Below, one piece after another: positions 32,485 to 40,639 of a stretch of 64,000 nt of DNA. Made by a program: the position numbers and the translations under genes. The notes under the pieces were generated by a model. It made no database searches. It had not been told where the DNA came from and was given only the letters and a program-made list of their open reading frames with translations. Location of the stretch: positions 1,178,001-1,242,000 of the forward strand of contig CP124680.1 in NCBI GenBank assembly GCA_029961745.1. The letters are read 5' to 3'. Source of the stretch: Nocardioides sp. L-11A (GTDB lineage Bacteria; Actinomycetota; Actinomycetes; Propionibacteriales; Nocardioidaceae). Every line of letters starts with the position of its first letter. Positions within the stretch are counted from its first letter, which is position 1.

Positions 32485-33912
32485 TCAGCGCAGCCGGGCG
32501 AGCGCTGCCTGCGCCGCGTGGAACCCGCCCATGCCGTGGACCCCCGCACCCGGTGGGGTGGCGGACGAGCAGAGGTAGACGCCCGGGACTCCGAGAGCAT
32601 AGGGATTCAGCGCGGGGCGCGGCCGGAACACGATCTGCCGGGCGGTGTTGGCGCCGGCACTGATGTCGCCGCCGACGTAGTTGGGGTTGTAGGCCTCCCA
32701 CTCCGCAGCGCCGCGGGTCGACACCGCGAGCACCCGGTCGCGGAAGCCGGGCGCGAACCGCTCGATCTGGCCGAGGATCGCGTCGGTGGCGTCGCCGGCG
32801 TACCCGTGGGGGACGTGCGCGTAGGCGTAGATCGGGTTCACACCGGTGGCGGAGCGGGACGGGTCGCAGAGGTACTGCTGACCGAGCAGCACGAACGGCC
32901 GCTCCGGCATCTCGCCACGCACGGTGGCCGCCTCCACGGCGGCGATCTCGGCGGCGCCGCCGCCGAGGTGGAGGGTGCCGGCGCGACCGCAGTCCGGGTT
33001 GGTCCAGGGGATGTCGCCCTCGATCGCGAGGTCGACCTTGAAGGCGGACGGCCCGTAGGAGTAGCGCGTCAGCGACCGGCGTACGCGGGTGGGCAGCCGC
33101 TCGCCCACGATCTCCAGGACGCCCGCCGGCGCGGTGTCGAGGATGACCACGTCGGGAGCGGTCCCGGCCAGGTCGCGCAGCTGGTCCAGCGAGGTGACCC
33201 GGACGCCCGTGACCACCGCCCCGCCGTACGACGCCAGCTCGGCCAGCAGCGCCCGGGTGATCGACTCCGTGCCGCCCTCGGCCACCGGCCAGCCGACGGC
33301 GTGCGCGGCCGCGGCGAGCATCAGCCCGACCGAGGCGCTGAGCGGCCGGTCGAGGCGTCCGAACTTGTGCGCGGCGACGCCGGTGAACAGCGCCCGGGCC
33401 GGTTCGTCGCGGAACCGGCGGCCGAGCACGGTCGCGGGCAGCAGTGCCTTCACCCCGAACCGGCCGAGGGTGACCGGGTGCCGCGGGACGTGCACGACCG
33501 GCTGGAACACCTCGGCGATCAGGTCGTCGAAGTTGCGCACCGCCGGGCCGAACATCCGCCTCCACGCGGCCGCGTCGACACCGAGCGCGGCGGCCGACGC
33601 GGTGAGGTCGCGGGTCGCGATGCCGGCCCGGCCGTCGTCGAGCGGGTGGGCCAGCTCGACCTCGGGCCATCGCCAGCGCAACCCGTGCCGCTCCAGGCCC
33701 AGCGACCGGAAGAACGGGGACGCGACCCCGGTCGGGTGGAACGCGGCGCAGTCGTCGTGCAGCAGGCCCGGCAGGGTGAGCTCGCTGGTCCGGGTCCCGC
33801 CGCCCGGGCGGGCGTGCGCCTCCACGACGGTGACGGCCAGCCCGGCGCGGGCCAGTTGGATCGCTGCGGCCAGGCCGTTGGGGCCGCTGCCCACGACGAC
33901 GGCGGTGCTCAC
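32485..33912 (-). CDS. FAD-dependent phytoene-desaturase-like oxidoreductase
   Basis: A 475-residue flavoprotein. It begins with the dinucleotide-binding fold VVVGSGPNGLAAAIQLAR and the FAD motif EAHARPGGGTRTSEL, and ends with GVHGMGGFHAAQAAL, the C-terminal FAD motif of phytoene-desaturase-type enzymes. The middle is substrate-binding and not informative. The GTG start overlaps the DUF3556 stop (GTGA), so it is the third gene of an acyl-CoA ligase operon. Substrate could be a polyisoprenoid, carotenoid or lipid; no other carotenoid genes are nearby. Confidence 0.85.
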   Translation of the reverse strand: MSTAVVVGSGPNGLAAAIQLARAGLAVTVVEAHARPGGGTRTSELTLPGLLHDDCAAFHPTGVASPFFRSLGLERHGLRWRWPEVELAHPLDDGRAGIATRDLTASAAALGVDAAAWRRMFGPAVRNFDDLIAEVFQPVVHVPRHPVTLGRFGVKALLPATVLGRRFRDEPARALFTGVAAHKFGRLDRPLSASVGLMLAAAAHAVGWPVAEGGTESITRALLAELASYGGAVVTGVRVTSLDQLRDLAGTAPDVVILDTAPAGVLEIVGERLPTRVRRSLTRYSYGPSAFKVDLAIEGDIPWTNPDCGRAGTLHLGGGAAEIAAVEAATVRGEMPERPFVLLGQQYLCDPSRSATGVNPIYAYAHVPHGYAGDATDAILGQIERFAPGFRDRVLAVSTRGAAEWEAYNPNYVGGDISAGANTARQIVFRPRPALNPYALGVPGVYLCSSATPPGAGVHGMGGFHAAQAALARLR

Positions 33913-35771
33913 GCCACAGGATCCTTGCCGGTGGTGAGCGTGGACTGTCGTCCGTAGCCCGGCGCGGTCCAGGTGACGGCCAGCGGCACCGGCCCGTCGG
34001 GCAGCCACGGCTGCTCCCTCACGCAGTCGCGCACGTCCCAGGTGCCGCGTTCGACGATGCCGAGGGCTGCGTCGATGACGCGGTACTCCTGCGGCCGGGA
34101 GGTGCGCCACGGCGTCGCCTGCGACTCGCAGTAGGCCACGACGAGGTCGCCGGGCTCGAACCCGAGGCGCTTCTGCACGGCGGCGATCAACCGCTCGTCG
34201 TGCAGGTGGCCGTCGCCGAAGTTCCAGCCCACGAGGATGTTGCACATGAACTCGCCCTCGCGCACGTCGCGGGTCTCGAGATCGTCGAGGTGCTCGCGAA
34301 GCACCGAGAACAGGCCGCGGCCCTGGCTGTGCATCGAGCGCCAGGCGAGCGCCTTCTGCACGGTCATCTCGGCCTCGTCGGCGGTGTAGGTCATCCCCGG
34401 CATCCGCTGCAGCTGATCGTTCTGGGTCTCCACGAGCAGCAGCTCGTTGAGCCGCTGCTCCACGCCCGGCTTCATCGCCCAGACCGCCGAGGCCCAGTTG
34501 CCGGCGTACTGCCGCATGGAGGGGAGGAAGGACACCAGGTCGGGGCGCAGGTTGCCGAGGACCGGGCCGAACAGCAGAAGGGCGAAGATTGGCAGGAGCA
34601 GCAGCGGCTCGGAGAACTCCCAGATGTTGTACGTCGACGCGTCGAACCCGGCGCCGAGAGCGGTGCCGCCCCACAGCACGATCGCGATGTAGCCGAAGTA
34701 CACGTTCCACTCGAGGGGCACGGCGAGGGGGAAGGTCGAGGTGATGTAGACGTGGAACACGAGCATGGCGATCGCGCCGAGCAGCGCGATCGTGTCGTTG
34801 GTCGTCACCAGCAGCACGATCGGGATGATGATCTCGACGGTGGTACCGCCGACGTGGGCCATGAACCACGCCAGCCGCGAGGGCCGGACGTCGTCGGGCG
34901 CGGCGCGGTAGTGGAGGCGCTTGACGGCGTTCAGCTGGCCGGGGCTGTTGGAGACCATCGGCGGCACCACGTTGATGAAGTGCTCGCCGATCTTGGAGAC
35001 GCCGGCGCCGATCCACACCACGCAGATGATGATCTTGAACGCGACGACCAGGTTGACGAAGTCCGCGGCGGTCGCGCTGTCGCTCAGCGCGATCGCGCCG
35101 AGGGTGGCCGAGAAGAGCATGATCGGCAGGTACTGCTCGGAGCGTGCGGCGAGGAAGACCACCTTGTCCCGCAGGCCCATCAGCGGCATCGTCACCAGGA
35201 TCGGCAGGAATGCCAGTGGCGGCACCAGCTCCTGCGGGCCGGTCCCGGCGGGCAGGAAGGGCACCGCCTCGGCGTGCACGACCAGCGGGTAGACGAGGCT
35301 GGCCAGCACGGCGACGTACAGGACGACGTCGGCGAAGGTCCGCTCGTCGCCGCCGGTGAGGGGGACACGGCGTCCCCACGGGGCCATCCGGATCGTGCCG
35401 GGGCGCAGCCAGTAGCGGATGTTGCCCAGCATCGGCGCGAAGTGGCCGCACAGCGGGCCGAACGCGCCGCCGAGGCCGATCACCTCGAGCAGCATCAGCC
35501 AGATGGCGAGCTTCTGGTAGACGACGACATTCTCGAACCAGGTGCCCGGGTCCGAGAACGCGACGTGGTCGGTCGTCCACGACGTGATCGCCAGGCCCAC
35601 GGCGAAGTAGAGGCCGAGCATCTTGAGGATGTAGACGACGTGCAGCATCCGCGGGGTGTTGAACCCCTCGGTGACCCAGTTGGTGCTGAGCACCCGGATC
35701 CGCTCCTGGAGCGGCAGGGCGAGGAACTCCGCCGGTGGCATCGGCTCCGGCGCGGGCTTGAGGAATCCCAT
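33909..35771 (-). CDS. DUF3556 polytopic membrane protein
   Basis: A 620-residue protein of the DUF3556 family, known in mycobacteria and relatives but uncharacterised. About ten hydrophobic segments fill residues 45-400 (for example YFAVGLAITSW, LVYPLVVHAEA, IICVVWIGAGVSKIG, IVLLVTTNDTIALLG). A soluble C-terminal domain (about 430-620) has CNILVGWNFGDGHLHD. It starts at ATG 35771, three bases after the ligase gene, and overlaps the oxidoreductase. An HTTM-like lipid-modifying role is possible but unproven. Confidence 0.82.
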   Translation of the reverse strand: MGFLKPAPEPMPPAEFLALPLQERIRVLSTNWVTEGFNTPRMLHVVYILKMLGLYFAVGLAITSWTTDHVAFSDPGTWFENVVVYQKLAIWLMLLEVIGLGGAFGPLCGHFAPMLGNIRYWLRPGTIRMAPWGRRVPLTGGDERTFADVVLYVAVLASLVYPLVVHAEAVPFLPAGTGPQELVPPLAFLPILVTMPLMGLRDKVVFLAARSEQYLPIMLFSATLGAIALSDSATAADFVNLVVAFKIIICVVWIGAGVSKIGEHFINVVPPMVSNSPGQLNAVKRLHYRAAPDDVRPSRLAWFMAHVGGTTVEIIIPIVLLVTTNDTIALLGAIAMLVFHVYITSTFPLAVPLEWNVYFGYIAIVLWGGTALGAGFDASTYNIWEFSEPLLLLPIFALLLFGPVLGNLRPDLVSFLPSMRQYAGNWASAVWAMKPGVEQRLNELLLVETQNDQLQRMPGMTYTADEAEMTVQKALAWRSMHSQGRGLFSVLREHLDDLETRDVREGEFMCNILVGWNFGDGHLHDERLIAAVQKRLGFEPGDLVVAYCESQATPWRTSRPQEYRVIDAALGIVERGTWDVRDCVREQPWLPDGPVPLAVTWTAPGYGRQSTLTTGKDPVA

Positions 35772-35773
35772 GG

Positions 35774-37246
35774 TCAGGCTCCGCTCAGTCGGGCCCGCAG
35801 CGCGGGCTTGTCGATCTTGCCGACGGGGTTCTTGGGAAGAGCATCCAGCACCTGGAGCGCCACCGGAACCTTGATCTTCGCGAGCTCCTCGCGACAGCGC
35901 GCGAGCAGGGCGTCGACGTCGATGGTCGTGCCGGGCCGCGCGGACACGAACCCGACCACCACCTCGCCGTACACCGGGTCGGGCCGGCCGACCACGGCCG
36001 CCTCGAGCACCTCGGGGGCGGCGTGCAGCACGTTCTCGACCTCCTGGGGATAGATGTTCTCCCCGCCCCGGATGATCATGTCCTTGATCCGGTCCACGAT
36101 CCGGAGATAGCCGTCCTCGTCGAGGATCCCGACGTCGCCGGTGTGCAGCCAGCCGTCGCCCAGGGTCTCGGCGGTCGCCTCGGGGCGGTTGAGGTAGCCG
36201 CGCATGACGTTCGCGCCCTTGATCACGACCTCGCCGCGCTCGCCGGCCGGCACCAGGGTGCCGTCAGGTGCCATGACCGCGACGAGCTGGCCGGGCAGTG
36301 CCGGACCCACCGTGCCGGGCTTGCGCAGCCCGTCGACCGGGTTGCAGGTCGACGCGCAGGTGCCCTCGGAGAGGCCGTAGCCCTCGACCAACGGGAACCC
36401 GAACCGCTGCTCCACCGCCGCGAACAGCTCCGGCGGCGCGGGTGCCGCCCCGCAGATCGCGAAGCGCACGGAGCTGACGTCGGGCCGGACCTCCGCGGGC
36501 AGCGCGACCAGGTGGGAGTAGATCGTCGGCACCGCCGAGAAGTACGTCGGGCGTAGTCGCTCGATCGCCTCCAGGAACTCCACCGGGTGGAAGCGCGCCA
36601 GCACCGACAGCTGCGCGCCCACCGACATGGGCGTGAGCCAGCTGACGCAGATCGCGTTGACGTGGAACAGCGGCAGCACCAGCAGGCAGTGGTCGTCGGC
36701 GTCGATGCCGATGGCCTCGCCCATGCTGGAGATCATCGCGGCGACATTGCCGTGGTCGAGCATGACGCCCTTGGGTCGGCCGGTCGATCCGCTCGTGTAG
36801 ACGAGCAGCGCCAGGTCGCCGGTCGAGGTGCCGGCCGGCGGCAGGGCGGGCGCGTCCGGCGAGGCGGCGCCGAGGTCGTCGACGGCGAGGGTGGTCGCCG
36901 AGCCGAGCCGGGCGCTCGGGTCGTCGGTCACCACGAGGATCGCGCCGGAGTCCTCGACCTGGTGCTCGGCCTCGGCGGCGGTGAAGGTCGGGTTGACGGG
37001 GGTCCCCGCCGCGCCCAGCCGCCAGGCCGCCATGATCGCCACCAGCAGCTCCACCCGGTTGGGCAGCATCACCGCGACCACCGACCCCCGGCCGACGCCC
37101 AGTCCGGCGAACTGCCGGGCCGCGGCGTCCACCCGGTCACCGAAGGCCCGATAGGTGAGCTCGGTCCGCTCGTCGCGGACACACGGGCGGTCGTCGTACG
37201 CCGCGGGGCGCAGCCAGGGCAGCCAGCTGAGGTGGTCGATGGTCAT
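35774..37246 (-). CDS. Acyl-CoA synthetase (AMP-forming)
   Basis: A 490-residue adenylate-forming enzyme. The P-loop is LLVYTSGSTGRPKGVMLDH, the AMP motif is VEGYGLSEGT, and the C-terminal hinge and catalytic lysine are in RIVDRIKDMIIRGGENIYP and LPKNPVGKIDK. It activates a carboxylic acid, probably fatty or branched, as acyl-AMP then acyl-CoA. TAGATT (37253-37258, minus strand) lies six bases before the ATG, suggesting a leaderless operon mRNA. It is first in the operon with DUF3556 and the flavoprotein, and divergent from the PucR regulator. Confidence 0.9.
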   Translation of the reverse strand: MTIDHLSWLPWLRPAAYDDRPCVRDERTELTYRAFGDRVDAAARQFAGLGVGRGSVVAVMLPNRVELLVAIMAAWRLGAAGTPVNPTFTAAEAEHQVEDSGAILVVTDDPSARLGSATTLAVDDLGAASPDAPALPPAGTSTGDLALLVYTSGSTGRPKGVMLDHGNVAAMISSMGEAIGIDADDHCLLVLPLFHVNAICVSWLTPMSVGAQLSVLARFHPVEFLEAIERLRPTYFSAVPTIYSHLVALPAEVRPDVSSVRFAICGAAPAPPELFAAVEQRFGFPLVEGYGLSEGTCASTCNPVDGLRKPGTVGPALPGQLVAVMAPDGTLVPAGERGEVVIKGANVMRGYLNRPEATAETLGDGWLHTGDVGILDEDGYLRIVDRIKDMIIRGGENIYPQEVENVLHAAPEVLEAAVVGRPDPVYGEVVVGFVSARPGTTIDVDALLARCREELAKIKVPVALQVLDALPKNPVGKIDKPALRARLSGA

Positions 37247-37280
37247 GGGGGGAATCTAGGACCGGCTCTGATCACGGCTC

Positions 37281-37378
37281 TTGGTCTCCCGAACCAAACT
37301 CCGGAGCGGATGAGGGCTCCGGCGGCCAAGGCGAACCCGCCTCTCCCTCTGACACCATGGCGTGACCGCCGTCACGCG
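37281..37378. promoter_or_regulatory. Two inverted repeats in the ligase/PucR intergenic region
   Basis: TTGGT (37281-37285) is inverted at 37293-37297. A 7-4-7 perfect repeat, GCGTGACCGCCGTCACGC, lies at 37361-37378. Both sit between divergent starts, the first near the acyl-CoA ligase promoter and the second just before the PucR gene, as expected for operators of the PucR-type regulator. Confidence 0.5.
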
Positions 37379-37407
37379 TTGGTGCGATGATCCAAAGGAG
37401 GTAGGCC

Positions 37408-38667
37408 GTGTCAGACCCGGAGACCGAGATCCAGGGGATCGCGGCGCTGCTCGCCGAGCGCCAGATCGAGCTGACCGCCGAGCTGGTCGGCGCCTTCCGT
37501 GACCGGATTCCGGAGCTGCCGACCGACCCGGCACTGGTCGAGCTACTCGTCGGCAGCTCGGGCGCCAATCTCGAGACCTTCGTCCACCTGATGCGCGGAC
37601 ACATCCAGGTCAGGGACGTCCACGCGCCCACCGCGGCCGTGGAGTACGCCCGCCGCCTGGCGCAGCGAGGTACGCCGCCCAGTGCGCTGCTCCGCGCGTA
37701 CCGGATCGGCCAGCAGCTGATCCTGCAGTGGGCACACGCCGAGATCACCCGCGGCATCGAGGACCCGACCCTCGCACTGCGGACCGCACAGCTGCTGACC
37801 GACACCTCCTTCCTCTACATCGACGCCGTGTCCGAGGACGTCGTGCAGGCCTACCAGGAGGAGCGCGAGCGCTGGCTGGCCAACCGCAGCGCCGTCCAGC
37901 GCGAGACCGTCGACGCGCTCCTGCGCGGCGACCGACTCGACCTCGCCGCGGCCGAGGTCGCGCTCGGGTACCGGCTGCGCCAGCACCATCTCGGCCTGGT
38001 GCTGTGGACCGCCCCCGGCGCCGACGACCTCGCGGATCTCACCGCCGTCGAGCGGACCGTCGCCCGGATCGCCGAGCGCATCGACGCCGCCGGCCAGCCG
38101 CTCTTCGTCCCCCGCGACCGCGAGACCGCCTGGGCCTGGCTCCCGATCGGTCGACGTGGCGAGGTCGACCCGGCCGCCGTCGACGAGGCCCTCGCCGCCG
38201 GCGAGGGCCAGGTACACGTCGCGGTCGGGTCCACCGGCGCCGGCGAGCCGGGTTTCCGGACCACCCACGAGGGCGCCGCCGCTGCCCACGCGGTCGCCCA
38301 GCTCGGCCAGCACCCCGCCGGCCGGGCGGTGAGCCACGCCGACCCGACCGTGCGCGCCGCCGCCCTGCTCGCCCGCGACCTGCCCGCCACCCGGCGCCTG
38401 GTCCTCGGCGCTCTCGGTGACCTCGCCGAGGACTCCGACGGTGCCGCCCGCCTGCGGGAGACGCTGCTTGCGTTCGTCGAGGAGCGGGAGAGCTATGTCG
38501 CCACCGCCGCCCGGGTGCACCTGCACAAGAACACCGTGAAGTACCGCGTGGACCGCGCCGTCGAGGCCCGCGGCAAGCCGCTCGGCGAGGAGCGACTCGA
38601 TCTCGAGCTCGCGCTGATCGCCTGCCGCTGGCTCGGCCCCGAGGTGCTGGTCCGGCCGGCCGGCTGA
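37408..38667 (+). CDS. PucR family transcriptional regulator
   Basis: A 419-residue regulator. The N-terminal half is a helical sensor-like part (AQRGTPPSALLRAYRIGQQL). A GGDEF-like middle region is followed by the C-terminal PucR helix-turn-helix: YVATAARVHLHKNTVKYRVD, then ALIACRWLG. It starts at GTG 37408 with AAAGGAGG nine bases upstream. Divergent placement suggests that it controls the acyl-CoA ligase operon. Such CdaR/PucR-type regulators often respond to a metabolite of the pathway they control. Confidence 0.88.
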   Translation: MSDPETEIQGIAALLAERQIELTAELVGAFRDRIPELPTDPALVELLVGSSGANLETFVHLMRGHIQVRDVHAPTAAVEYARRLAQRGTPPSALLRAYRIGQQLILQWAHAEITRGIEDPTLALRTAQLLTDTSFLYIDAVSEDVVQAYQEERERWLANRSAVQRETVDALLRGDRLDLAAAEVALGYRLRQHHLGLVLWTAPGADDLADLTAVERTVARIAERIDAAGQPLFVPRDRETAWAWLPIGRRGEVDPAAVDEALAAGEGQVHVAVGSTGAGEPGFRTTHEGAAAAHAVAQLGQHPAGRAVSHADPTVRAAALLARDLPATRRLVLGALGDLAEDSDGAARLRETLLAFVEERESYVATAARVHLHKNTVKYRVDRAVEARGKPLGEERLDLELALIACRWLGPEVLVRPAG

Positions 38668-38690
38668 GGCCTCGTCGGACATGCCGATGT

Positions 38691-38716
38691 CCCCGCAGGT
38701 GCGTGTCTCTGCGGGG
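38691..38716 (-). terminator. Hairpin downstream of HNH gene B
   Basis: CCCCGCAG (38691-38698) pairs with CTGCGGGG (38709-38716), 16-41 bases beyond the stop. The equivalent hairpin in copy A has the same outer stem and a changed interior. Confidence 0.55.
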
Positions 38717-38731
38717 TGTGGGGCGGGGTGG

Positions 38732-40045
38732 CTACTGGTCGGGTGGCGAGGTGGTCTGGATGGTTCTGATGGGGTGGGTGCCGCGGTGGTCGACCCGGAA
38801 GCGGTGGCCGTGGGGGCTGGTCCACACGTAGGTGGCCGGCATCGGGATGTCGTAGTGCCAGGTGGAGTGGGTCTTGGCGCGGTGGTGCCGTCGGCACAAC
38901 GCGACCTCGTTGCAGGGGCAGGTGGGACCACCCTCGGCGTGGGGGCGGGTGTGGTCGAGGTCGCAGGCTTGGGCGGGTCGGGTGCAGTGCGGGAACCGGC
39001 AGGTGTGGTCCCGCAGGACCACCCGGGTGCGGTGGCGGTCGGGGATCTCATAGGACCCGACGGGGAGATGGTCGGCCAGGTCGATCACCGGACGCACGAC
39101 CACCGTGGTGTGCCGGGCGCGGAGCCATTCCCGGATCTGGGTCGAGGTGATCGGGCAGCGGCCCTCCTCCCACCGTCCCACCGGGTTCGCGAACGGGTTC
39201 TGGCCGGTCAAAGTGGTGTCGGTGACGTGGACATTGAGGACCACCTTGCGTCCCGGCACGGTGTCCACGATCTCTCCGGTGTCGGGGTCGGGGATCAACA
39301 GGTCCAGGGCGAGGTCGTGGCGGGCGAGCTCGGCTGCGGCCTTGGACCGGCGCACGTCCAACGACGACTCGTCACCCAGCCGCCCGAGGACCTCGGCCCG
39401 CCGAGACACCGCCAGATTCAGGTCGTGCCCGTCGGCAGCGTCGAGGAGGCCGTCGAGGTGGACCAGGCCGTGCTCGTCGGTCTCGCTGATGTCGAAGTGC
39501 CGACCATCAGCTGCGGCCTGCCGTTCGGTCTCGGCCTTGTCGGGGTCGTACCGGATGATCGCTTCGGCGACGAGGCGTTCGAGTTGGGCCCAGCCGACGC
39601 CGGAGGCATCCCAGAGCTGCCGGTCGACGTACGCGGCTGCCTCAGCCGAGAGGGGGTGGGTGAGGTCGGCGATCCGTTCGGCCCGCCACGGAGCCAGCTT
39701 GCCGGTCTTCACGGCGGCGTAGACGTGGGGGAGTCGCCAGGCGCACTCGATCACTCGCCCGACGTACGCCCGACCACCATCGGGGGACCTGCCGAGCACG
39801 GCGACCAGCTCCATCAACCCGAACTCCGACACCAACGGTGCACCGTCACCGGCGATCGGGACGCCGGTGTCGAGGTAGCCCTCGGTGATGGTCGCGACCC
39901 CCTCGGGGCCGGCGGTCACGTGGTCGCTGGCCCATTCGACGATGCCGGCCCACTCACGGACCAGGGAGGCTTCCCGGCCTTCGACCTCGGCGCGCAGCCC
40001 GGACAGCAGCGAGGCTGTCGAACGGGCGTCGGTGGCGAGATCCAT
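38732..40045 (-). CDS. DUF222 / HNH endonuclease protein (13E12 repeat family), copy B
   Basis: A close paralog of the protein at 3644-4948: DUF222 followed by an intact HNH domain with CRFPHC, DLDHTRP, CPCNEVALC and RRHHRAK. Changes are scattered and mostly conservative, and this copy has three extra residues at the C-terminus (HPIRTIQTT against HPIQTT). Both genes thus appear to be kept under selection. ATG at 40045 is preferred; GTG at 40069 lies in the palindrome. No neighbour suggests a partner. Confidence 0.85.
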   Translation of the reverse strand: MDLATDARSTASLLSGLRAEVEGREASLVREWAGIVEWASDHVTAGPEGVATITEGYLDTGVPIAGDGAPLVSEFGLMELVAVLGRSPDGGRAYVGRVIECAWRLPHVYAAVKTGKLAPWRAERIADLTHPLSAEAAAYVDRQLWDASGVGWAQLERLVAEAIIRYDPDKAETERQAAADGRHFDISETDEHGLVHLDGLLDAADGHDLNLAVSRRAEVLGRLGDESSLDVRRSKAAAELARHDLALDLLIPDPDTGEIVDTVPGRKVVLNVHVTDTTLTGQNPFANPVGRWEEGRCPITSTQIREWLRARHTTVVVRPVIDLADHLPVGSYEIPDRHRTRVVLRDHTCRFPHCTRPAQACDLDHTRPHAEGGPTCPCNEVALCRRHHRAKTHSTWHYDIPMPATYVWTSPHGHRFRVDHRGTHPIRTIQTTSPPDQ

Positions 40046-40068
40046 GACTGGATTCTCCCACCTGCCCA

Positions 40069-40108
40069 CGACACTTCAAAGTGTCGCAAACCCGCCTGTG
40101 GACAGGCG
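40069..40108 (-). promoter_or_regulatory. Two palindromes upstream of HNH gene B
   Basis: CGACACTT (40069-40076) is inverted at 40079-40086, an 8-2-8 site. CGCCTGTGGACAGGCG (40093-40108) is identical to the copy A site. In the first site the change from TCAC to TCAA in the centre extends the pairing, as if selected to remain palindromic. Confidence 0.55.
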
Positions 40109-40189
40109 AAACCCGATCCCGGGGATGTGGAGAATCAACGTCACGGTTCGTGACAGAAGTGCCCGACCAGCCGACCCGCGAACCGCAAC

Positions 40190-40583
40190 CCGACCACCGG
40201 ACCCAGCCATCCACCCACGGTCCTCGTCGCTGCCTTTCGGAACGCAACCGCCCATCCGACCGAAGCCCGAGCACAGCCCCAGGAAGACGACCGGGCAAAG
40301 AAGAACGACACCAGCCGATTCCGCCCACCGGACCGCAACCCGACCACCGAACCCAGCCATCCACCCACGGTCCTCGTCGCTGCCTCTCCGAACCCAACCG
40401 CCCACCCGACCGAAGCCCGAGCACAGCCCCAGGAAGACGACCGGGCCAAGAAGACCGACACCAGCCGATCCCGCCCACCGGACCGCAAGCCGACCACCGA
40501 ACCCAGCCATCCACCCACGGTCCTCGTCGCTGCCTCTCCGAACGCAACCGCCCACCCGACCGAAGCCCGAGCACAGCCCCAGC
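40190..40583. repeat. Tandem array of 150-bp units, element B
   Basis: The anchor ACCCAGCCATCCACCCACGG recurs at 40201, 40351 and 40501, so the period is exactly 150 bases with two full units and a partial third. A few substitutions separate the units. As 150 is a multiple of three, several frames on both strands stay open, but no frame has a sensible protein. The array fills the roughly 570-bp gap between the HNH start and the AraC gene; nothing else is seen there. Confidence 0.85.
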
Positions 40584-40627
40584 GTGACCGGAGCAAGAAC
40601 GGTCAAGCGACCGACCCCACCACCGAG

Positions 40628-40633
40628 CACACT
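40628..40633 (+). promoter_or_regulatory. -10-like element (CACACT) of the AraC gene
   Basis: CACACT ends six bases before the ATG at 40640. Confidence 0.35.
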
Positions 40634-40639
40634 GGACCC

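Larger units (their letters stand above)
38678..40583 (-). mobile_element. REP13E12-like DUF222/HNH element, copy B
   Basis: The full counterpart of 3590-5300, beginning at the same boundary sequence 11 bases after the PucR stop. It carries a hairpin, the HNH gene, two palindromes, and a complete tandem array of 150-bp units. It ends near 40583, some 55 bases before the AraC gene. It is inside the accessory block between miaA and dapF. No terminal inverted repeats or target duplications were found, so the mode of movement is open. Confidence 0.7.

Noticed and set aside
40190..40583. CRISPR-like array
   Set aside because: Units are 150 bases with no short repeat-unique spacer pattern and no cas genes.
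40081..40587. Plus-strand frame of 168 codons in the array (Pro/Arg/Gln-rich repeats)
   Set aside because: No ribosome-binding site; the codon use is unlike neighbours, and copy A does not preserve the frame length. Kept as a repeat.
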